Assembly (NCBI GenBank): GCA_026989535.1
Contig: JALSJD010000151.1
Location: 1-58,972 of the forward strand
Length of the DNA: 58,972 bases
Direction: 5' to 3'
From: Cyclobacteriaceae bacterium
GTDB taxonomy: Bacteria; Bacteroidota; Bacteroidia; Cytophagales; Cyclobacteriaceae
Shown: in pieces, positions 25,784-35,518 of the stretch
Layout: each line of letters begins with the position of its first letter
Numbering within the stretch: position 1 is the stretch's first letter
Program-made: the position numbers and the translations under genes
Notes under the pieces: generated by a model
The model's database searches: none
Told to the model about the DNA's origin: nothing
What the model saw: only the letters and a program-made list of their open reading frames with translations

Positions 25784-28700
25784 CTGGAATGGAGTCTTTA
25801 ATGATTACCTGAATCGTGTCTGTTTCTAATTTAGTGCCTTTCTCTAGCACTAAAAGGTCTTTTAATCGTTGCTCGGCCTGTGCTTTGGTTAAGCGAGAGG
25901 TCGTATTTTCAATAATGGATTCTAAGGTAGCTTTGGCCTGAAAATACTCTTCTTTGCCTGCAAAATTATCAGCAATTAACAAAAATGATTTATCGAGCCA
26001 CTTGGTGTAATTGCCATATTTTTGAGGCACCATGTAGAGTACCTCGTTAGAGTCATCATAGTCTTTGGATAGGTGCTTTATTTCTCCCAATAAGTATTGT
26101 GCTTCTGCTCCGCTTTCATCGTTGGCAATGGCGGTGGTTTGCATTAAGCTAATTGCTGCATTTTCGTAATCGCCTATGGCAAAATATGCTTTTCCTTCAA
26201 ATAGGTTAGCCGAAACCAAAAATTCATTCCGTGCGCCATCACTATTCAACAATTGTTTTGCAAATACGTGAACAGAATCGTACCTGCTATTAAAGTAATG
26301 TGATTTCATTAACCCATTAATGGCTCTATATTGCTGGTTTACACTAACAGCATTTTTATTTAATTGATGAAAGTATTTTATAGCCACAGAGTACTGATTA
26401 GCATCGAATTCTAAATCTGCTATGCGCTCATACACCTTGTGCATCTGGTCGTAGTTATCATTTTTTACCACCTGATAATAAAATTTAAGTGCCTCCCTTA
26501 ATTTTTGCTGCCTCAAGAGCGATTCAGCCAGTATAAATTTAGCTTCGGCAACATTGGGGTCGTCAGGGTAATTAGAGATAAAACCTTTAAAGCCCTCTTC
26601 GGCTTTGGCATAAAGCCCGTCATTATAATAGCCACGTATGGCATCAAACTCTACTCCTTCCAGTCCTTCAATATCTGGGTTTGCATTTTTAAATCGGGTG
26701 AGCGTATTATTAAAATCGACAGAGCGGCCATCGAGCGAATACGCTTGTTGCAAACCAAGCAACACATTTTTAACACTTGGGTGGTAAGGGTATTTTTTTA
26801 AGAATAACTCATAATCTGCAATGGTGCTTTTGTACTGTTTACGATTAAAGTTCGCCAAAGCCCTCTTTTCTAAACTATAAGGCAAATACTTACTGCGCGG
26901 GTGCTCTGTAATAAGTTTAGAAAATGATTTAATGGCCAAATCGTAAGAGCCCATTTCCAGGTACACGGTTGCTTTTTCAAAAACGGCATCATCTACATAG
27001 GGTGATGATTTATATACTGTTATCACTCGGTTTAGCTTAGTAATGGCCTCCTCGTATTTACTTTGAATATGATAAATCACACCAATTTGATAATAAGCAT
27101 AATCTTTTTCTCTAAATACACCGTTTACCGCTTGTGTGTAATGAGTTAATGCTGTACCATATTTTTTGCTCACATATTCGCAGTCGGCCAATCGCACCAA
27201 CGCCCTGCCGTATTTAGCATCTTTTTTATCTGCTAAGTTTATAAAAGTGTTAAACTGTTGCAGTGCTTCACTGTATTTTTCCTGATTATAGAGTGCATAA
27301 CCAAGCCCAAATCGGGCTAATAACATTTCATCAGACTTGGGTGAAAGCCTGCTATTAATTACCCGCTTATAATAAGGTTCTGATTCGGCATATTTGCGAC
27401 CTAAGGAATATGCTTCTGCTGTATATAATTCTGCCTTGGCCTTAAAAAGTTCATCTACTCCATTATCAATCGATTTTTGAAAGTTAGCCACAGCCAAACG
27501 AAACTTGCGTTTATTATACTGCTCTACCCCTAATAAATAAGTAGCTTTTTGAAACGCTTTTTGCACCTCCCCTTTAATAGCCGGCAAGCTTTCGATATAA
27601 GTAATTGCGGCTTGGTAATCATTGGTTTGCACCAAGGCTTTGGCTAATAAACTAGAGGCTTGTTCGGTATGCACCGAATTAGGGTATTCGATTGAGAATT
27701 GCTGCAATAGCTCAATACATTGGGTGGTTCTGCCTAATTGAAAAGAAAGCCGGGCCGCTAAGTACTTAGCCTCCTCTGCTATTTCTTTGTTTTCAACATG
27801 TTCTATTTGAAGAAAGGCACCAAGTGCATATAGTTTTTCATTTTGGGTTAGATATACGTTGCCTAATAGGTAAGAGGCGGCAATTTCGGTATCGTTGGTG
27901 TTGCCTGCAATGTTTTTAAGCAAGCCGATAGCCTCGGTATAATTGCCTGCTTCGGATAAGCATACCCCATAATTATACGCAGTTTCAGCACTTAATTTAC
28001 TACTCCCTTTTTTATAGTAAATAATGGCTTTTTTAAATTGATGGGTATAAAAATAGGCTTCTGCCAAAAATATTGCGATTTGGCTATTCTTACTAATGGC
28101 ATCATTTGAATCCATTAGAGGCGCAACATGCTGTATTAGTGCTTCGTAATCTCCTTTTTTGTAATACACCGATGCCAACATTAAGGTAACTGAGTTCTTA
28201 AAATTAGGGTCGGCAGCCGCTCGCTTTAAATCTTCGATGGCAGCATCGTATTCATTATTATTAAACTCAATAAACCCGGCATAATAGGAACTTAGAATTT
28301 GATACTTCCCTTTCTTAGATTTTAAACCATTAAACTGTGGCAGGGCTTGATCAAAATCGCGTTGCGAAAAATAACTATACCCTAGTTTATAGGCCAGCTC
28401 CTGTTTTTGTTGCTTATCTAACACAGTAGGGTTTACCTCTTTAAAATGCGCAACGGCCTTTTTAAAACTTTTATCTTGAAAAAAATAATTGCCAAGCTCA
28501 AAATGAGCCATCAAGGCCGATTGCGAAGAAGGATAATCCTCAATGTATTTGTTAATAAGCGTTTCTCCATCTAAATGATATAAGCTTAATGCACATTTGG
28601 CAATATTATACTCTGCTCGCTCTTTATATTTTGTTTCGTTAGTTTCTAAATAACGCTCAAAATACTGCCTTGCACTCCCAAACTCTGATTTAGACATCAT

Positions 28701-28811
28701 ATCTAACCCTTCGCTAAAAAGCTCTTCTGGCAACGATTGTTGCAGCGTAGCTTGCCCAAAGCTAGCAAGTGAAACCAATAATAGAAAGATAAAAAAATTA
28801 CTTCGCATCAT
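25776..28811 (-). CDS. Exported 1011-residue TPR protein
   Basis: A signal peptide (about 1-20, FLLLVSLASFGQ) followed by about 25 tetratricopeptide-like helical pairs across almost the whole length. Examples are FSEGLDMMSKSEFGSARQYF, AIEDLKRAAADPNFKNSVTL and LPYSLEKRALANFNRKQYKS. Such proteins resemble YbgF/BamD-type periplasmic scaffolds. The 8-bp overlap with the downstream barrel gene implies a fixed ratio and probably a complex at the inner face of the outer membrane. No enzyme motif is visible. Confidence 0.85.
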   Translation of the reverse strand: MMRSNFFIFLLLVSLASFGQATLQQSLPEELFSEGLDMMSKSEFGSARQYFERYLETNETKYKERAEYNIAKCALSLYHLDGETLINKYIEDYPSSQSALMAHFELGNYFFQDKSFKKAVAHFKEVNPTVLDKQQKQELAYKLGYSYFSQRDFDQALPQFNGLKSKKGKYQILSSYYAGFIEFNNNEYDAAIEDLKRAAADPNFKNSVTLMLASVYYKKGDYEALIQHVAPLMDSNDAISKNSQIAIFLAEAYFYTHQFKKAIIYYKKGSSKLSAETAYNYGVCLSEAGNYTEAIGLLKNIAGNTNDTEIAASYLLGNVYLTQNEKLYALGAFLQIEHVENKEIAEEAKYLAARLSFQLGRTTQCIELLQQFSIEYPNSVHTEQASSLLAKALVQTNDYQAAITYIESLPAIKGEVQKAFQKATYLLGVEQYNKRKFRLAVANFQKSIDNGVDELFKAKAELYTAEAYSLGRKYAESEPYYKRVINSRLSPKSDEMLLARFGLGYALYNQEKYSEALQQFNTFINLADKKDAKYGRALVRLADCEYVSKKYGTALTHYTQAVNGVFREKDYAYYQIGVIYHIQSKYEEAITKLNRVITVYKSSPYVDDAVFEKATVYLEMGSYDLAIKSFSKLITEHPRSKYLPYSLEKRALANFNRKQYKSTIADYELFLKKYPYHPSVKNVLLGLQQAYSLDGRSVDFNNTLTRFKNANPDIEGLEGVEFDAIRGYYNDGLYAKAEEGFKGFISNYPDDPNVAEAKFILAESLLRQQKLREALKFYYQVVKNDNYDQMHKVYERIADLEFDANQYSVAIKYFHQLNKNAVSVNQQYRAINGLMKSHYFNSRYDSVHVFAKQLLNSDGARNEFLVSANLFEGKAYFAIGDYENAAISLMQTTAIANDESGAEAQYLLGEIKHLSKDYDDSNEVLYMVPQKYGNYTKWLDKSFLLIADNFAGKEEYFQAKATLESIIENTTSRLTKAQAEQRLKDLLVLEKGTKLETDTIQVIIKDSIPDE

Positions 28812-29026
28812 ATTTATTTAATGTGAGTGTCGGAATAAGGAAAACAAAAAAACCTTAACCACGTCACCCAAAGACCTATTTTCAATTTTATATTGGTATA
28901 TTAAAGTAGGTCGTGGAGTCTCATTTAGATAGATTCCACGGCTCTCCCCACCCTAAAGCTTTGCTAGAGCCTCTGAATGACGATTTTGTTATTTTTTTAA
29001 TATTCTTAAGCCGAACTCACGTTATT

Positions 29027-29293
29027 TAAGGACACCTCTATTAATTGCTTGTACCCTCTGGCTTTTTCTGAGGTTTGTAATCGAGGCGTGGTTTCAAAGG
29101 CAGGCTGGTTGCCTGACTAGAAAGCACAACGAAGAGTACGAGCCTCATAAAAAACCCTTTGGGTTAGATTAAAGCACTTATCTGCTTCGTTATAATCGAC
29201 AAAAAGGCAACCAGCCTTCCTTGTCGATTCTGCCTTGCATCTAAGCACTTTATTTCTAACAGAGGGCAAAATCAATTAATAGAGGTATCCTTA
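29027..29293. mobile_element. 267-bp element with 21-bp terminal inverted repeats
   Basis: The left end at 29027-29047 (TAAGGACACCTCTATTAATT then G) is mirrored by the right end at 29273-29293 with 20 of 21 matches. Inside is a second inverted pair, AGGCTGGTTGCCT around 29103-29115 and AGGCAACCAGCCT around 29204-29216. There is no coding capacity. The right end supplies the TAA stop of holA (29291-29293). About 50 bases of the right end recur at 56233-56280. Gap 28812-29026 holds only a short hairpin-like stretch around 28911-28940. Confidence 0.75.
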
Positions 29294-30307
29294 ATGTAAT
29301 AACTCAAACACAAGCTGTTTTAGTATAACTCCGTCTTTTAATTGATTTGATTCCACTCCTTTTATAGCTAAATCTGCTTTATGCAAAAAACTAATGTTCT
29401 GAATTACTTTACCATACGAATAATTACGCGCTGCAGAAATATAATCCTTCACAAAAAAAGGAGCGATTTTTAACGTAGAAGCCAATGCCCCTTGTGATTT
29501 ATCTTTGGCGGCATGTGTTTTTAAAATCTTAGCGAACATATTGTATAAAAACGCAATTATTGGAATGGGGTGATGTTCTTTAGGATTTGCACCAAAATAG
29601 TTAACAATTTGATTTGCTTTTAATACGTCTTTAGAAATTAATGCCCGCTGTAGCTCAAACACATTATAGTCTTTATTAATACCTACATATTTATCAATAT
29701 GAGTATCATCAATTAGTGTGTTTTTATCAACGTTTATAAGCAGCTTATTAATCTCATTTGTTAAGCGTTCCAAATTAGTGCCAATATGGTCGGCCAACAT
29801 TTGAATGGCCTTATCTGTTGCTTTTATGCCGTTGGAGGCTAAATATGATTTTATCCACTCAATAAGTTTGTACTCTCTAATAGGATCTGATGTTAGAAAA
29901 ACCGCTTCTTTCTTTAACCTTTTAGCCAATTTAGTAGTGCCTGTAATTTTTGAATATTTATGGCAAAAAACTAAAATAGTAGAAGGCACTGGGTTTTTGC
30001 AGTATGCTTCCAGCATATCTCTACCAGCTTCACTTTTAAAATCTTGGAGATACTGCGCTTCTTTTACCAGCACTAATTGTTTCTCGGCCATCATCGGAAA
30101 GCGCTTGGCATTACCTAATACTTGCGCCATCGTACTGTCCTTACCGTACATAACCGTTTGGTTAAATCCTTTTTCGGGCTCAGGAATAGCATTCTTCTCA
30201 ATGCAATCAGCAATTTGATCGATGTAAAAAGGTTCTTCCCCTTGCAAAAAGTAAAGAGGGGCATATTCCTTTTTTTTGAGCGAATTTAAAATTTCGGTTT
30301 CAGTCAT
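29291..30307 (-). CDS. holA: DNA polymerase III subunit delta
   Basis: A 338-residue clamp-loader delta subunit, which opens the sliding clamp so it can be placed on primed DNA. Seen: the N-terminal AAA-like domain (PLYFLQGEEPFYIDQIADCI, RFPMMAEKQLVLVKEAQYL), the middle domain (LADHIGTNLERLTNEINKLL) and the C-terminal collar helices (ARNYSYGKVIQNISFLHKAD), all typical of HolA. Length is normal for the family. The stop codon is formed by the end of the repeat element that lies downstream. Confidence 0.93.
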   Translation of the reverse strand: MTETEILNSLKKKEYAPLYFLQGEEPFYIDQIADCIEKNAIPEPEKGFNQTVMYGKDSTMAQVLGNAKRFPMMAEKQLVLVKEAQYLQDFKSEAGRDMLEAYCKNPVPSTILVFCHKYSKITGTTKLAKRLKKEAVFLTSDPIREYKLIEWIKSYLASNGIKATDKAIQMLADHIGTNLERLTNEINKLLINVDKNTLIDDTHIDKYVGINKDYNVFELQRALISKDVLKANQIVNYFGANPKEHHPIPIIAFLYNMFAKILKTHAAKDKSQGALASTLKIAPFFVKDYISAARNYSYGKVIQNISFLHKADLAIKGVESNQLKDGVILKQLVFELLH

Positions 30308-30410
30308 TTAACAACATAATTTGCAAGCAATTATAAACTAATAATTTGTAGAAACCGACAATTCTAAACGTATTCTAAAAAGAGATTTGCTGATACTACG
30401 GAGCAGGAGC

Positions 30411-30482
30411 TTTGCGAAGGCAGGCAGGAATCTGATATTATGAAGCAGAAACAAAGGGATTCCTTCCTGCGAAGGAATGACG
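30411..30482. repeat. Inverted-repeat element, CGTCATTCCTGCGCAGG family (short copy)
   Basis: GCGAAGGCAGGCAGGAATC (within 30411-30434) is mirrored by GGATTCCTTCCTGCGAAGG and AATGACG (30457-30482). It is the most compact and most diverged of the four copies, with CTGCGAAGG in place of CTGCGCAGG. It sits between holA and the patatin gene. Confidence 0.7.
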
Positions 30483-30568
30483 ATCATGATTTAATTAGAA
30501 GTGACGAATAAATTCGGATTAAACCAGAACCCCACCTTTTTTCGCTATAATTATAACAAATAACACTT

Positions 30569-32806
30569 GTGAAAGAGAAACTGTTCAATTCAATGCCCGT
30601 TAGGCTACTGTTTAATAACATTAGGCGAAACCATATTTTGCTTTTAGCTTGGTTTGTACTTTTTAGTGCTGTTACCGGCCATTTAGGTAGTTTCCTTGGT
30701 GTTCCTTACCTGTTTCTCGACCCCGAATACCTGCAAAAGGTTAACTTTTTAAGCTTTTTGTTAATGGGTGTGGCCATTAGTGGCTTTAGTGTGGCCTTTC
30801 ATATTGCCTCATATATTGTGGTAAGCCACAGGTATTCCTTTTTAGCGCATCATAAAAAACCATTTTTAACCTTTAGCATCAATAATAGCCTTATCCCTTT
30901 TGCTTTTTTAATTACTTATATCTGGCATATTATTGAGTTTCAGGCATCTAACGAATTTACCACTCCCACTAAAATTAGTATTGATATAGCCGGTCTTTTA
31001 ACAGGTTATATATTAATGATTATTATCATCTATACTTATTTTATTTTTACCAATAAAGATATTTTTAAAATCCTTTCTTCCAGAGTGGATGAAAAGTTAA
31101 AAGTAACGGTACCTGCAACCAGAGCCAAAGCCATGGAAAAGCTCAGAGGGTCATCTACTCGAATACAATATGTTAAATATTTTATTACCCCTAAATTAAA
31201 AATAGAAAAAGTTAAATTCATTGCCTTTCATAAGCACGAACTCACCAAAGTGTTTGACCAGAACCATCTTAATTTGGTTTTTATAGAGCTTTTTATTTTT
31301 ATACTACTTTTAATCATTGGCATTTTTAGAGAGTATGAAATTTTTCAGATTCCGGCAGCAGCAAGTGCCGTTTTACTGCTTACAATCATCATTATGTTTG
31401 CGGGAGCTTTTTCGTACTGGTTTGGCTCTTGGGCACCCACTATTATTATTTCTATGATACTTATCTTAAATATATTTTTAAAACAAGGGTATTTTAATAT
31501 TACCTACAAAGCCTTGGGGCTCGATTATCAGGTGCAGCCTGCGCAATACGATTTAGAAGCTATTAATAAGTGCAATAGCGACTCTATTTTGCTTGGGGAT
31601 TATAACCGTACTATCCAAATTTTAACCAACTGGCGGGCAAAATTTGGTAACAAAAAACCTAAAATGCTATTGGTGTGTGCCAGTGGTGGTGGCCAAAGAT
31701 CGGCACTCTGGACCTTTAATGTGCTCCAAACAATTGACAGCCTCACTAATGGTAAGTTTACAAAACACACACAATTAATAACCGGAGCATCGGGGGGTAT
31801 TATTGGAGCCGCTTATTTTAGAGAACTAAAATTACAACAACAAAAAAATCAACTAAATCCTTACGCTAAAGAATTTTTAGCCAATATAAGTAAGGATAAT
31901 CTAAACCCCATTATTTTTAGCTTGCTGGTAAACGACCTATTTATTAGGTATCAAACGTTTGAATATCAAGGAAAAACATACTTAAAAGACCGTGGGTATT
32001 CTTTTGAAGAACAGCTAAACAAAAACACAAAAGGCGTACTTGACAAACCTTTAATCAGCTATCGAAAACCTGAATTTGAATCTCAGATTCCGATGCTGAT
32101 TATTACACCTACTATTATTAATGATGGCCGTAAACTGTTCATATCCCCCCAGCATATTTCCTTTATGAATTCCGGCTTATCAAAACAAAAAAGAGCCTAT
32201 AATAAACTTGCCGAAGGCATTGATTTTAGGCATTTTTTCAGGCATCAGAATGCAGACAGCCTCCGTTTTTTAAGTGCCTTGCGAATGAATGCTTCTTTTC
32301 CGTACATCACACCCAATATAACCTTGCCAAGCGAACCTCCACTCGAAATTATGGATGCTGGCATTACCGATAATTTTGGCATAGCCGATGCCTTGCGTTT
32401 TTTATATGCGTATAAAAAATGGATTGCCGAAAACACGGCAGGTGTTGTCATTGTATCCATTCGTGATTCTGAAAAAGAAATCGAGATTGAATCTCGTAAA
32501 AACCAATCGTTTATAGAAAAACTTATAACGCCAATTCAAAGTGTGTATGATAATTATGCCAACCTGCAAAGCGTGGCCAACGATAGCAATATAGAATATG
32601 CCCAATCCTGGTTTAGAAATGAGTTGGATGTTGTTACATTTCAATACATCCCCACCTTTGACCCCAAAACCCAATCATCCAACGATGTAAAAAGAGCTTC
32701 GCTTAACTGGCGGTTAACAAGCAAGGAAAAGCAAAATGTAATTTACAGTATTAGTTCGGGCTCTAACCAAAAAGCTATAAAGGAGGTTCAAAGGCTATTG
32801 AAATAG
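30569..32806 (+). CDS. Membrane-bound patatin-like phospholipase
   Basis: A 745-residue protein with an N-terminal membrane part (segments at about 20-40, 55-80, 100-125, 140-160, 245-265, 275-300 and 305-325) and a C-terminal patatin domain. The nucleophile elbow GASGG has Ser408, the oxyanion loop is CASGGGQRSALW, and the dyad Asp is Asp596 in DAGITDN. All catalytic parts are present, so acyl-hydrolase action on membrane lipids is likely. The longest reading uses GTG at 30569; an ATG at 30593 (MPVRLLFNNIRR) is an equally good start. A short piece of a MITE-like repeat end begins on the last base of the stop codon. Confidence 0.85.
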   Translation: MKEKLFNSMPVRLLFNNIRRNHILLLAWFVLFSAVTGHLGSFLGVPYLFLDPEYLQKVNFLSFLLMGVAISGFSVAFHIASYIVVSHRYSFLAHHKKPFLTFSINNSLIPFAFLITYIWHIIEFQASNEFTTPTKISIDIAGLLTGYILMIIIIYTYFIFTNKDIFKILSSRVDEKLKVTVPATRAKAMEKLRGSSTRIQYVKYFITPKLKIEKVKFIAFHKHELTKVFDQNHLNLVFIELFIFILLLIIGIFREYEIFQIPAAASAVLLLTIIIMFAGAFSYWFGSWAPTIIISMILILNIFLKQGYFNITYKALGLDYQVQPAQYDLEAINKCNSDSILLGDYNRTIQILTNWRAKFGNKKPKMLLVCASGGGQRSALWTFNVLQTIDSLTNGKFTKHTQLITGASGGIIGAAYFRELKLQQQKNQLNPYAKEFLANISKDNLNPIIFSLLVNDLFIRYQTFEYQGKTYLKDRGYSFEEQLNKNTKGVLDKPLISYRKPEFESQIPMLIITPTIINDGRKLFISPQHISFMNSGLSKQKRAYNKLAEGIDFRHFFRHQNADSLRFLSALRMNASFPYITPNITLPSEPPLEIMDAGITDNFGIADALRFLYAYKKWIAENTAGVVIVSIRDSEKEIEIESRKNQSFIEKLITPIQSVYDNYANLQSVANDSNIEYAQSWFRNELDVVTFQYIPTFDPKTQSSNDVKRASLNWRLTSKEKQNVIYSISSGSNQKAIKEVQRLLK

Positions 32807-32820
32807 TGTCTCTAAGAAAA
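32806..32820 (+). repeat. Solo end of the MITE-like family
   Basis: GTGTCTCTAAGAAAA is identical to the first 15 bases of copy C at 34811-34979. No partner end is found in the following 200 bp, so it is an orphan end. It starts on the last base of the patatin stop codon. Confidence 0.55.
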
Positions 32821-33014
32821 AAGGTTTTTTTTATAAAATTATAGATATATTTGTTATTTAGTGTTCATCTATAAACTCGGTGTATGCTGAAAAATATCAA
32901 CCTTTCCAACTCAAGCAGTGGGTTTATTAGCAACCTTTGGTCAATAGCCTCGCACTTTGTTACCTATACTCTTCTTCTATAAATATTGTGCTTAATGTTG
33001 TAAAACCAAATACA

Positions 33015-33506
33015 ATGAAAGTATTTATTAAAAGCATATACATTTTTTTATTTTCTGTAAATTTTACAGCAATGGCTCAAAATTCAAATTACACGTCCAC
33101 GAACATGATAATCACAGAAAATATAAAACTTTATCAAGAAAACATAACCTATCCTTATATAGCCTCTGAAAAAAGAAAGACAGAGGTACTTAAAAATATG
33201 AACAGGTAAAAAAAAGGCATAACTAAAAATCAGGTAATAAAGTTAATGACTTACCCTGATGAGGTTAATGTAACATACAAAGTCAAGAAATCTACATCAG
33301 AAAATAATGTGGCTGTTTTTTCAATGGTTTACAAACAAGCAATATTTTTTGAAAACGATAAGCAATATGCAGAAGCTGTAAAACTATATAACATATTAAT
33401 TGCAAATAAAGAATACGCAAAATACTACATTACCTTTGGAGTATGCCTTCAAAAATTAAAACACTGGGAACAATCCTATAAAATGGTAGAGAAAGGCCTT
33501 AATTAA
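33015..33506 (+). pseudogene. Exported protein gene interrupted by an in-frame TAA
   Basis: ATG at 33015 starts a signal peptide (IYIFLFSVNFTAMAQ) and a 64-residue open frame ending in TAA at 33207-33209. The same frame continues at once after the stop: KKGITKNQVIKLMTYPDEVN, which looks like the G-x-T-x-x-Q-V-x-x-x-x-x-x-P-D-E motif of BamE/SmpA-like proteins. TPR-like helices (KQYAEAVKLYNILIANKEYA) follow to the stop at 33506. Because the frame is unchanged, one base substitution explains the break. Residues 33246-33506 could be made as a separate product only by internal starts, which would lack a signal peptide. Confidence 0.65.
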
Positions 33507-33514
33507 AGGTGTTC

Positions 33515-34663
33515 TTAAAAACTAATATCGAAGTCAAGCCTGATACGATTACCGGTTTCAGTGGCTATCGCATTGTTTTCTAAGCGTTTAACAAGCGACT
33601 CTACCATATAGGCCCTTAGCATAACAGTAAACTTAGGTGTGAGCGTGTAAGCCAACCTAAACTCATGGCCGCTATAATTAGTGTTTCTGTTCCTATCTAC
33701 GTTTCCCCAACGCACCCAATCATCTTCCCCATAATAATCTACCACCGAGTACTTTTGTTTATAGGCATAATAATAACCCAGTAGCCAATCTCCTTTGTTT
33801 TTTAATTGACCAATTTGTATATGCCCAACAAAACCTGTTTTTTGATCTTTGTAATGGTCTGCAATAGCAGGGTTGCTACTGTAGTCTTCAATGTTAACAA
33901 CATAATCAACCCCCAACTCAAGAGGTAGCTTATAGCTAATTTTAGCACGTACCCCTGTTATAATAAATTTATAGTCAATTCGTGCAGTACCGCCCAAATG
34001 TTCAGGTTTTTCAAATATATTATTCATTTGGTTGTAGGCTGTGGCTATGTCAAACGTAACCTTATCACTGGCTTTAAGAACAGCTGCCAATTGAGCCATA
34101 ACCATTATGCCATCAACATATTCTACCACCTGCTCGTGATTGGTTACATAATATCCTAGAGTTGGGTTAATTTTAAGGTTACCGTGTGATATTTTACCTC
34201 CAATGGTTACTCCTTCGGGGTTTACATCATCATCCCAAAACAGCTCGTTCTGTTTCCAAAATGGGTAACTGTTTTTACCTACCCAACCCCAAAGCCACTT
34301 ATAATTGGCTTTTAAATAAGCTCTGCTTATGTTAAATGGTGCAGAAGTAAAACCATTATAGCCTACATTTATATGAGGCGATTGTATATTATTGGCAACT
34401 CCGGTTCTAGCTTTTCCACCAAATTGAATGTACTCATTTAGTTGATAGGTAAATCCAAGTCTAAGCCTAAAACGCATTCGAAACCGATCGGTTCTATAAG
34501 TTCCATCATCAAATCTCGAATTCCAATCCTGTTCGAACCTGTAACGAAAATCACCATTGATTTTAAACTTTTTTTCAAAAGGTTCCTGTATTTGTGCAAA
34601 AACAGAAGTTTTTAAAACCAGCACAAATAGCATTGCAAAACACATATTTCTATTAATCCTCAT
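33515..34663 (-). CDS. Porin-like outer-membrane protein
   Basis: A 382-residue exported protein with signal peptide about 1-23 (LVLKTSVFAQ). The rest alternates charged and aromatic residues in strand-like runs (KINGDFRYRFEQDWNSRF, RMRFRLRLGFTYQLNEYIQF, HEFRLAYTLTPKFTVMLRAY) and ends in a Phe-terminated strand (RIRLDFDISF), the mark of an outer-membrane barrel. It resembles porins of the alginate-export or putative-porin type. It converges on the broken gene with 8 bp between, and is likely a single-gene unit. Confidence 0.75.
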   Translation of the reverse strand: MRINRNMCFAMLFVLVLKTSVFAQIQEPFEKKFKINGDFRYRFEQDWNSRFDDGTYRTDRFRMRFRLRLGFTYQLNEYIQFGGKARTGVANNIQSPHINVGYNGFTSAPFNISRAYLKANYKWLWGWVGKNSYPFWKQNELFWDDDVNPEGVTIGGKISHGNLKINPTLGYYVTNHEQVVEYVDGIMVMAQLAAVLKASDKVTFDIATAYNQMNNIFEKPEHLGGTARIDYKFIITGVRAKISYKLPLELGVDYVVNIEDYSSNPAIADHYKDQKTGFVGHIQIGQLKNKGDWLLGYYYAYKQKYSVVDYYGEDDWVRWGNVDRNRNTNYSGHEFRLAYTLTPKFTVMLRAYMVESLVKRLENNAIATETGNRIRLDFDISF

Positions 34664-34804
34664 AATAATTTTTTTTAGTTTTTTAAAATTAATTTTTGCT
34701 GCGGTTTTACATATCCTGATTAATTCAAGAACAATCTATTAAACATTTCAGTTACCTGCCATTTAGGAAGAAGGGAATAAAAACCCCACTGTTAAATTGA
34801 CATG

Positions 34805-34985
34805 TAGGTAGTGTCTCTAAGAAAACACATCGAAATTGAAACAGTTTCTTTTGGCGACTTTTCCATTTTTTTCTAATCGATTGATCCGCCAACCTGGCGG
34901 ATCAACTCATAGAAAGAAAATGAAAATCTCATCCAAAATAATCCTGTTTGACAAAAATCGTCTGTTTTCTTAGAGACACTAGGTA
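34805..34985. mobile_element. MITE-like palindromic element, copy C, with TAGGTA target duplication
   Basis: The element is 34811-34979 (169 bp) between direct repeats TAGGTA (34805-34810 and 34980-34985). The ends are a perfect 17-bp inverted repeat GTGTCTCTAAGAAAACA and the centre is a perfect hairpin (TTGATCCGCCA / TGGCGGATCAA). Read on the minus strand, internal blocks match copies A and B (AAAACAGAC, TTATTTTGGA, ATTTTCATTTT, CAAAAGAAAC, GTGTTTTC), while both ends differ. The rest of the 609-bp gap 34664-35272 shows nothing else I can name. Confidence 0.8.
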
Positions 34986-35272
34986 AATTTTAAATCGAAT
35001 TTTACTGCATATATAAATATATTAGTAATTTTACGAAACTAAATAAGTTTAATTAGTAATGAAGTGAAAGTTATTTTATTTTTTAAAGTAATTAAAAATA
35101 GTTACTTTTTTTAAAATCGTAAGCGTTTTTTGCACCTGTGGTAAAACCAAGTGTTTAAGCCTATTAGTTTTTACTTATTAAAGCATTGCAACTGGTGATT
35201 AACTGGTTGATTATCAATTTAAAACCCGATAGGTTTACAGATATAATGAACTATTATCTTTCAATAATTTAA

Positions 35273-35518
35273 ATGCCCAATTTAACAACATCTAAAAAAG
35301 CCTGGTATTGGAAAATATGCGTAGCAGTAGTTTTTCTACTGGTAATTATTTGTTTTTCTCCGCTAGTGCTCCTACCTAAAGAATTAGAACCTTTTGCAGG
35401 TTATCTTCCTCGCACATTATGGACCAGCTTATTGGTATATATAGTATTGTTTTTGTGTACCATTATAGGTGCTATAGTTTACCCTTATAATCAAAACCCT
35501 GATAAGAAGCAAAAATGA
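35273..35518 (+). CDS. Small membrane protein, DUF3311-like symporter partner
   Basis: An 81-residue protein with two membrane segments (about 13-32, WKICVAVVFLLVIICFSPLV; about 48-68, LWTSLLVYIVLFLCTIIGAI). Small proteins of this kind commonly precede sodium/solute symporters and are thought to assist them. Its stop overlaps the symporter start by 4 bp (ATGA), so the two are translated together. It is the first gene of a three-gene operon with the symporter and nitrilase. Confidence 0.75.
   Translation: MPNLTTSKKAWYWKICVAVVFLLVIICFSPLVLLPKELEPFAGYLPRTLWTSLLVYIVLFLCTIIGAIVYPYNQNPDKKQK

Noticed and set aside
28911-28985. Intrinsic terminator after the TPR gene promoter region
   Set aside because: CGTGGA / TCCACG pairing is short with a long loop and no following T-run; it resembles another repeat fragment.
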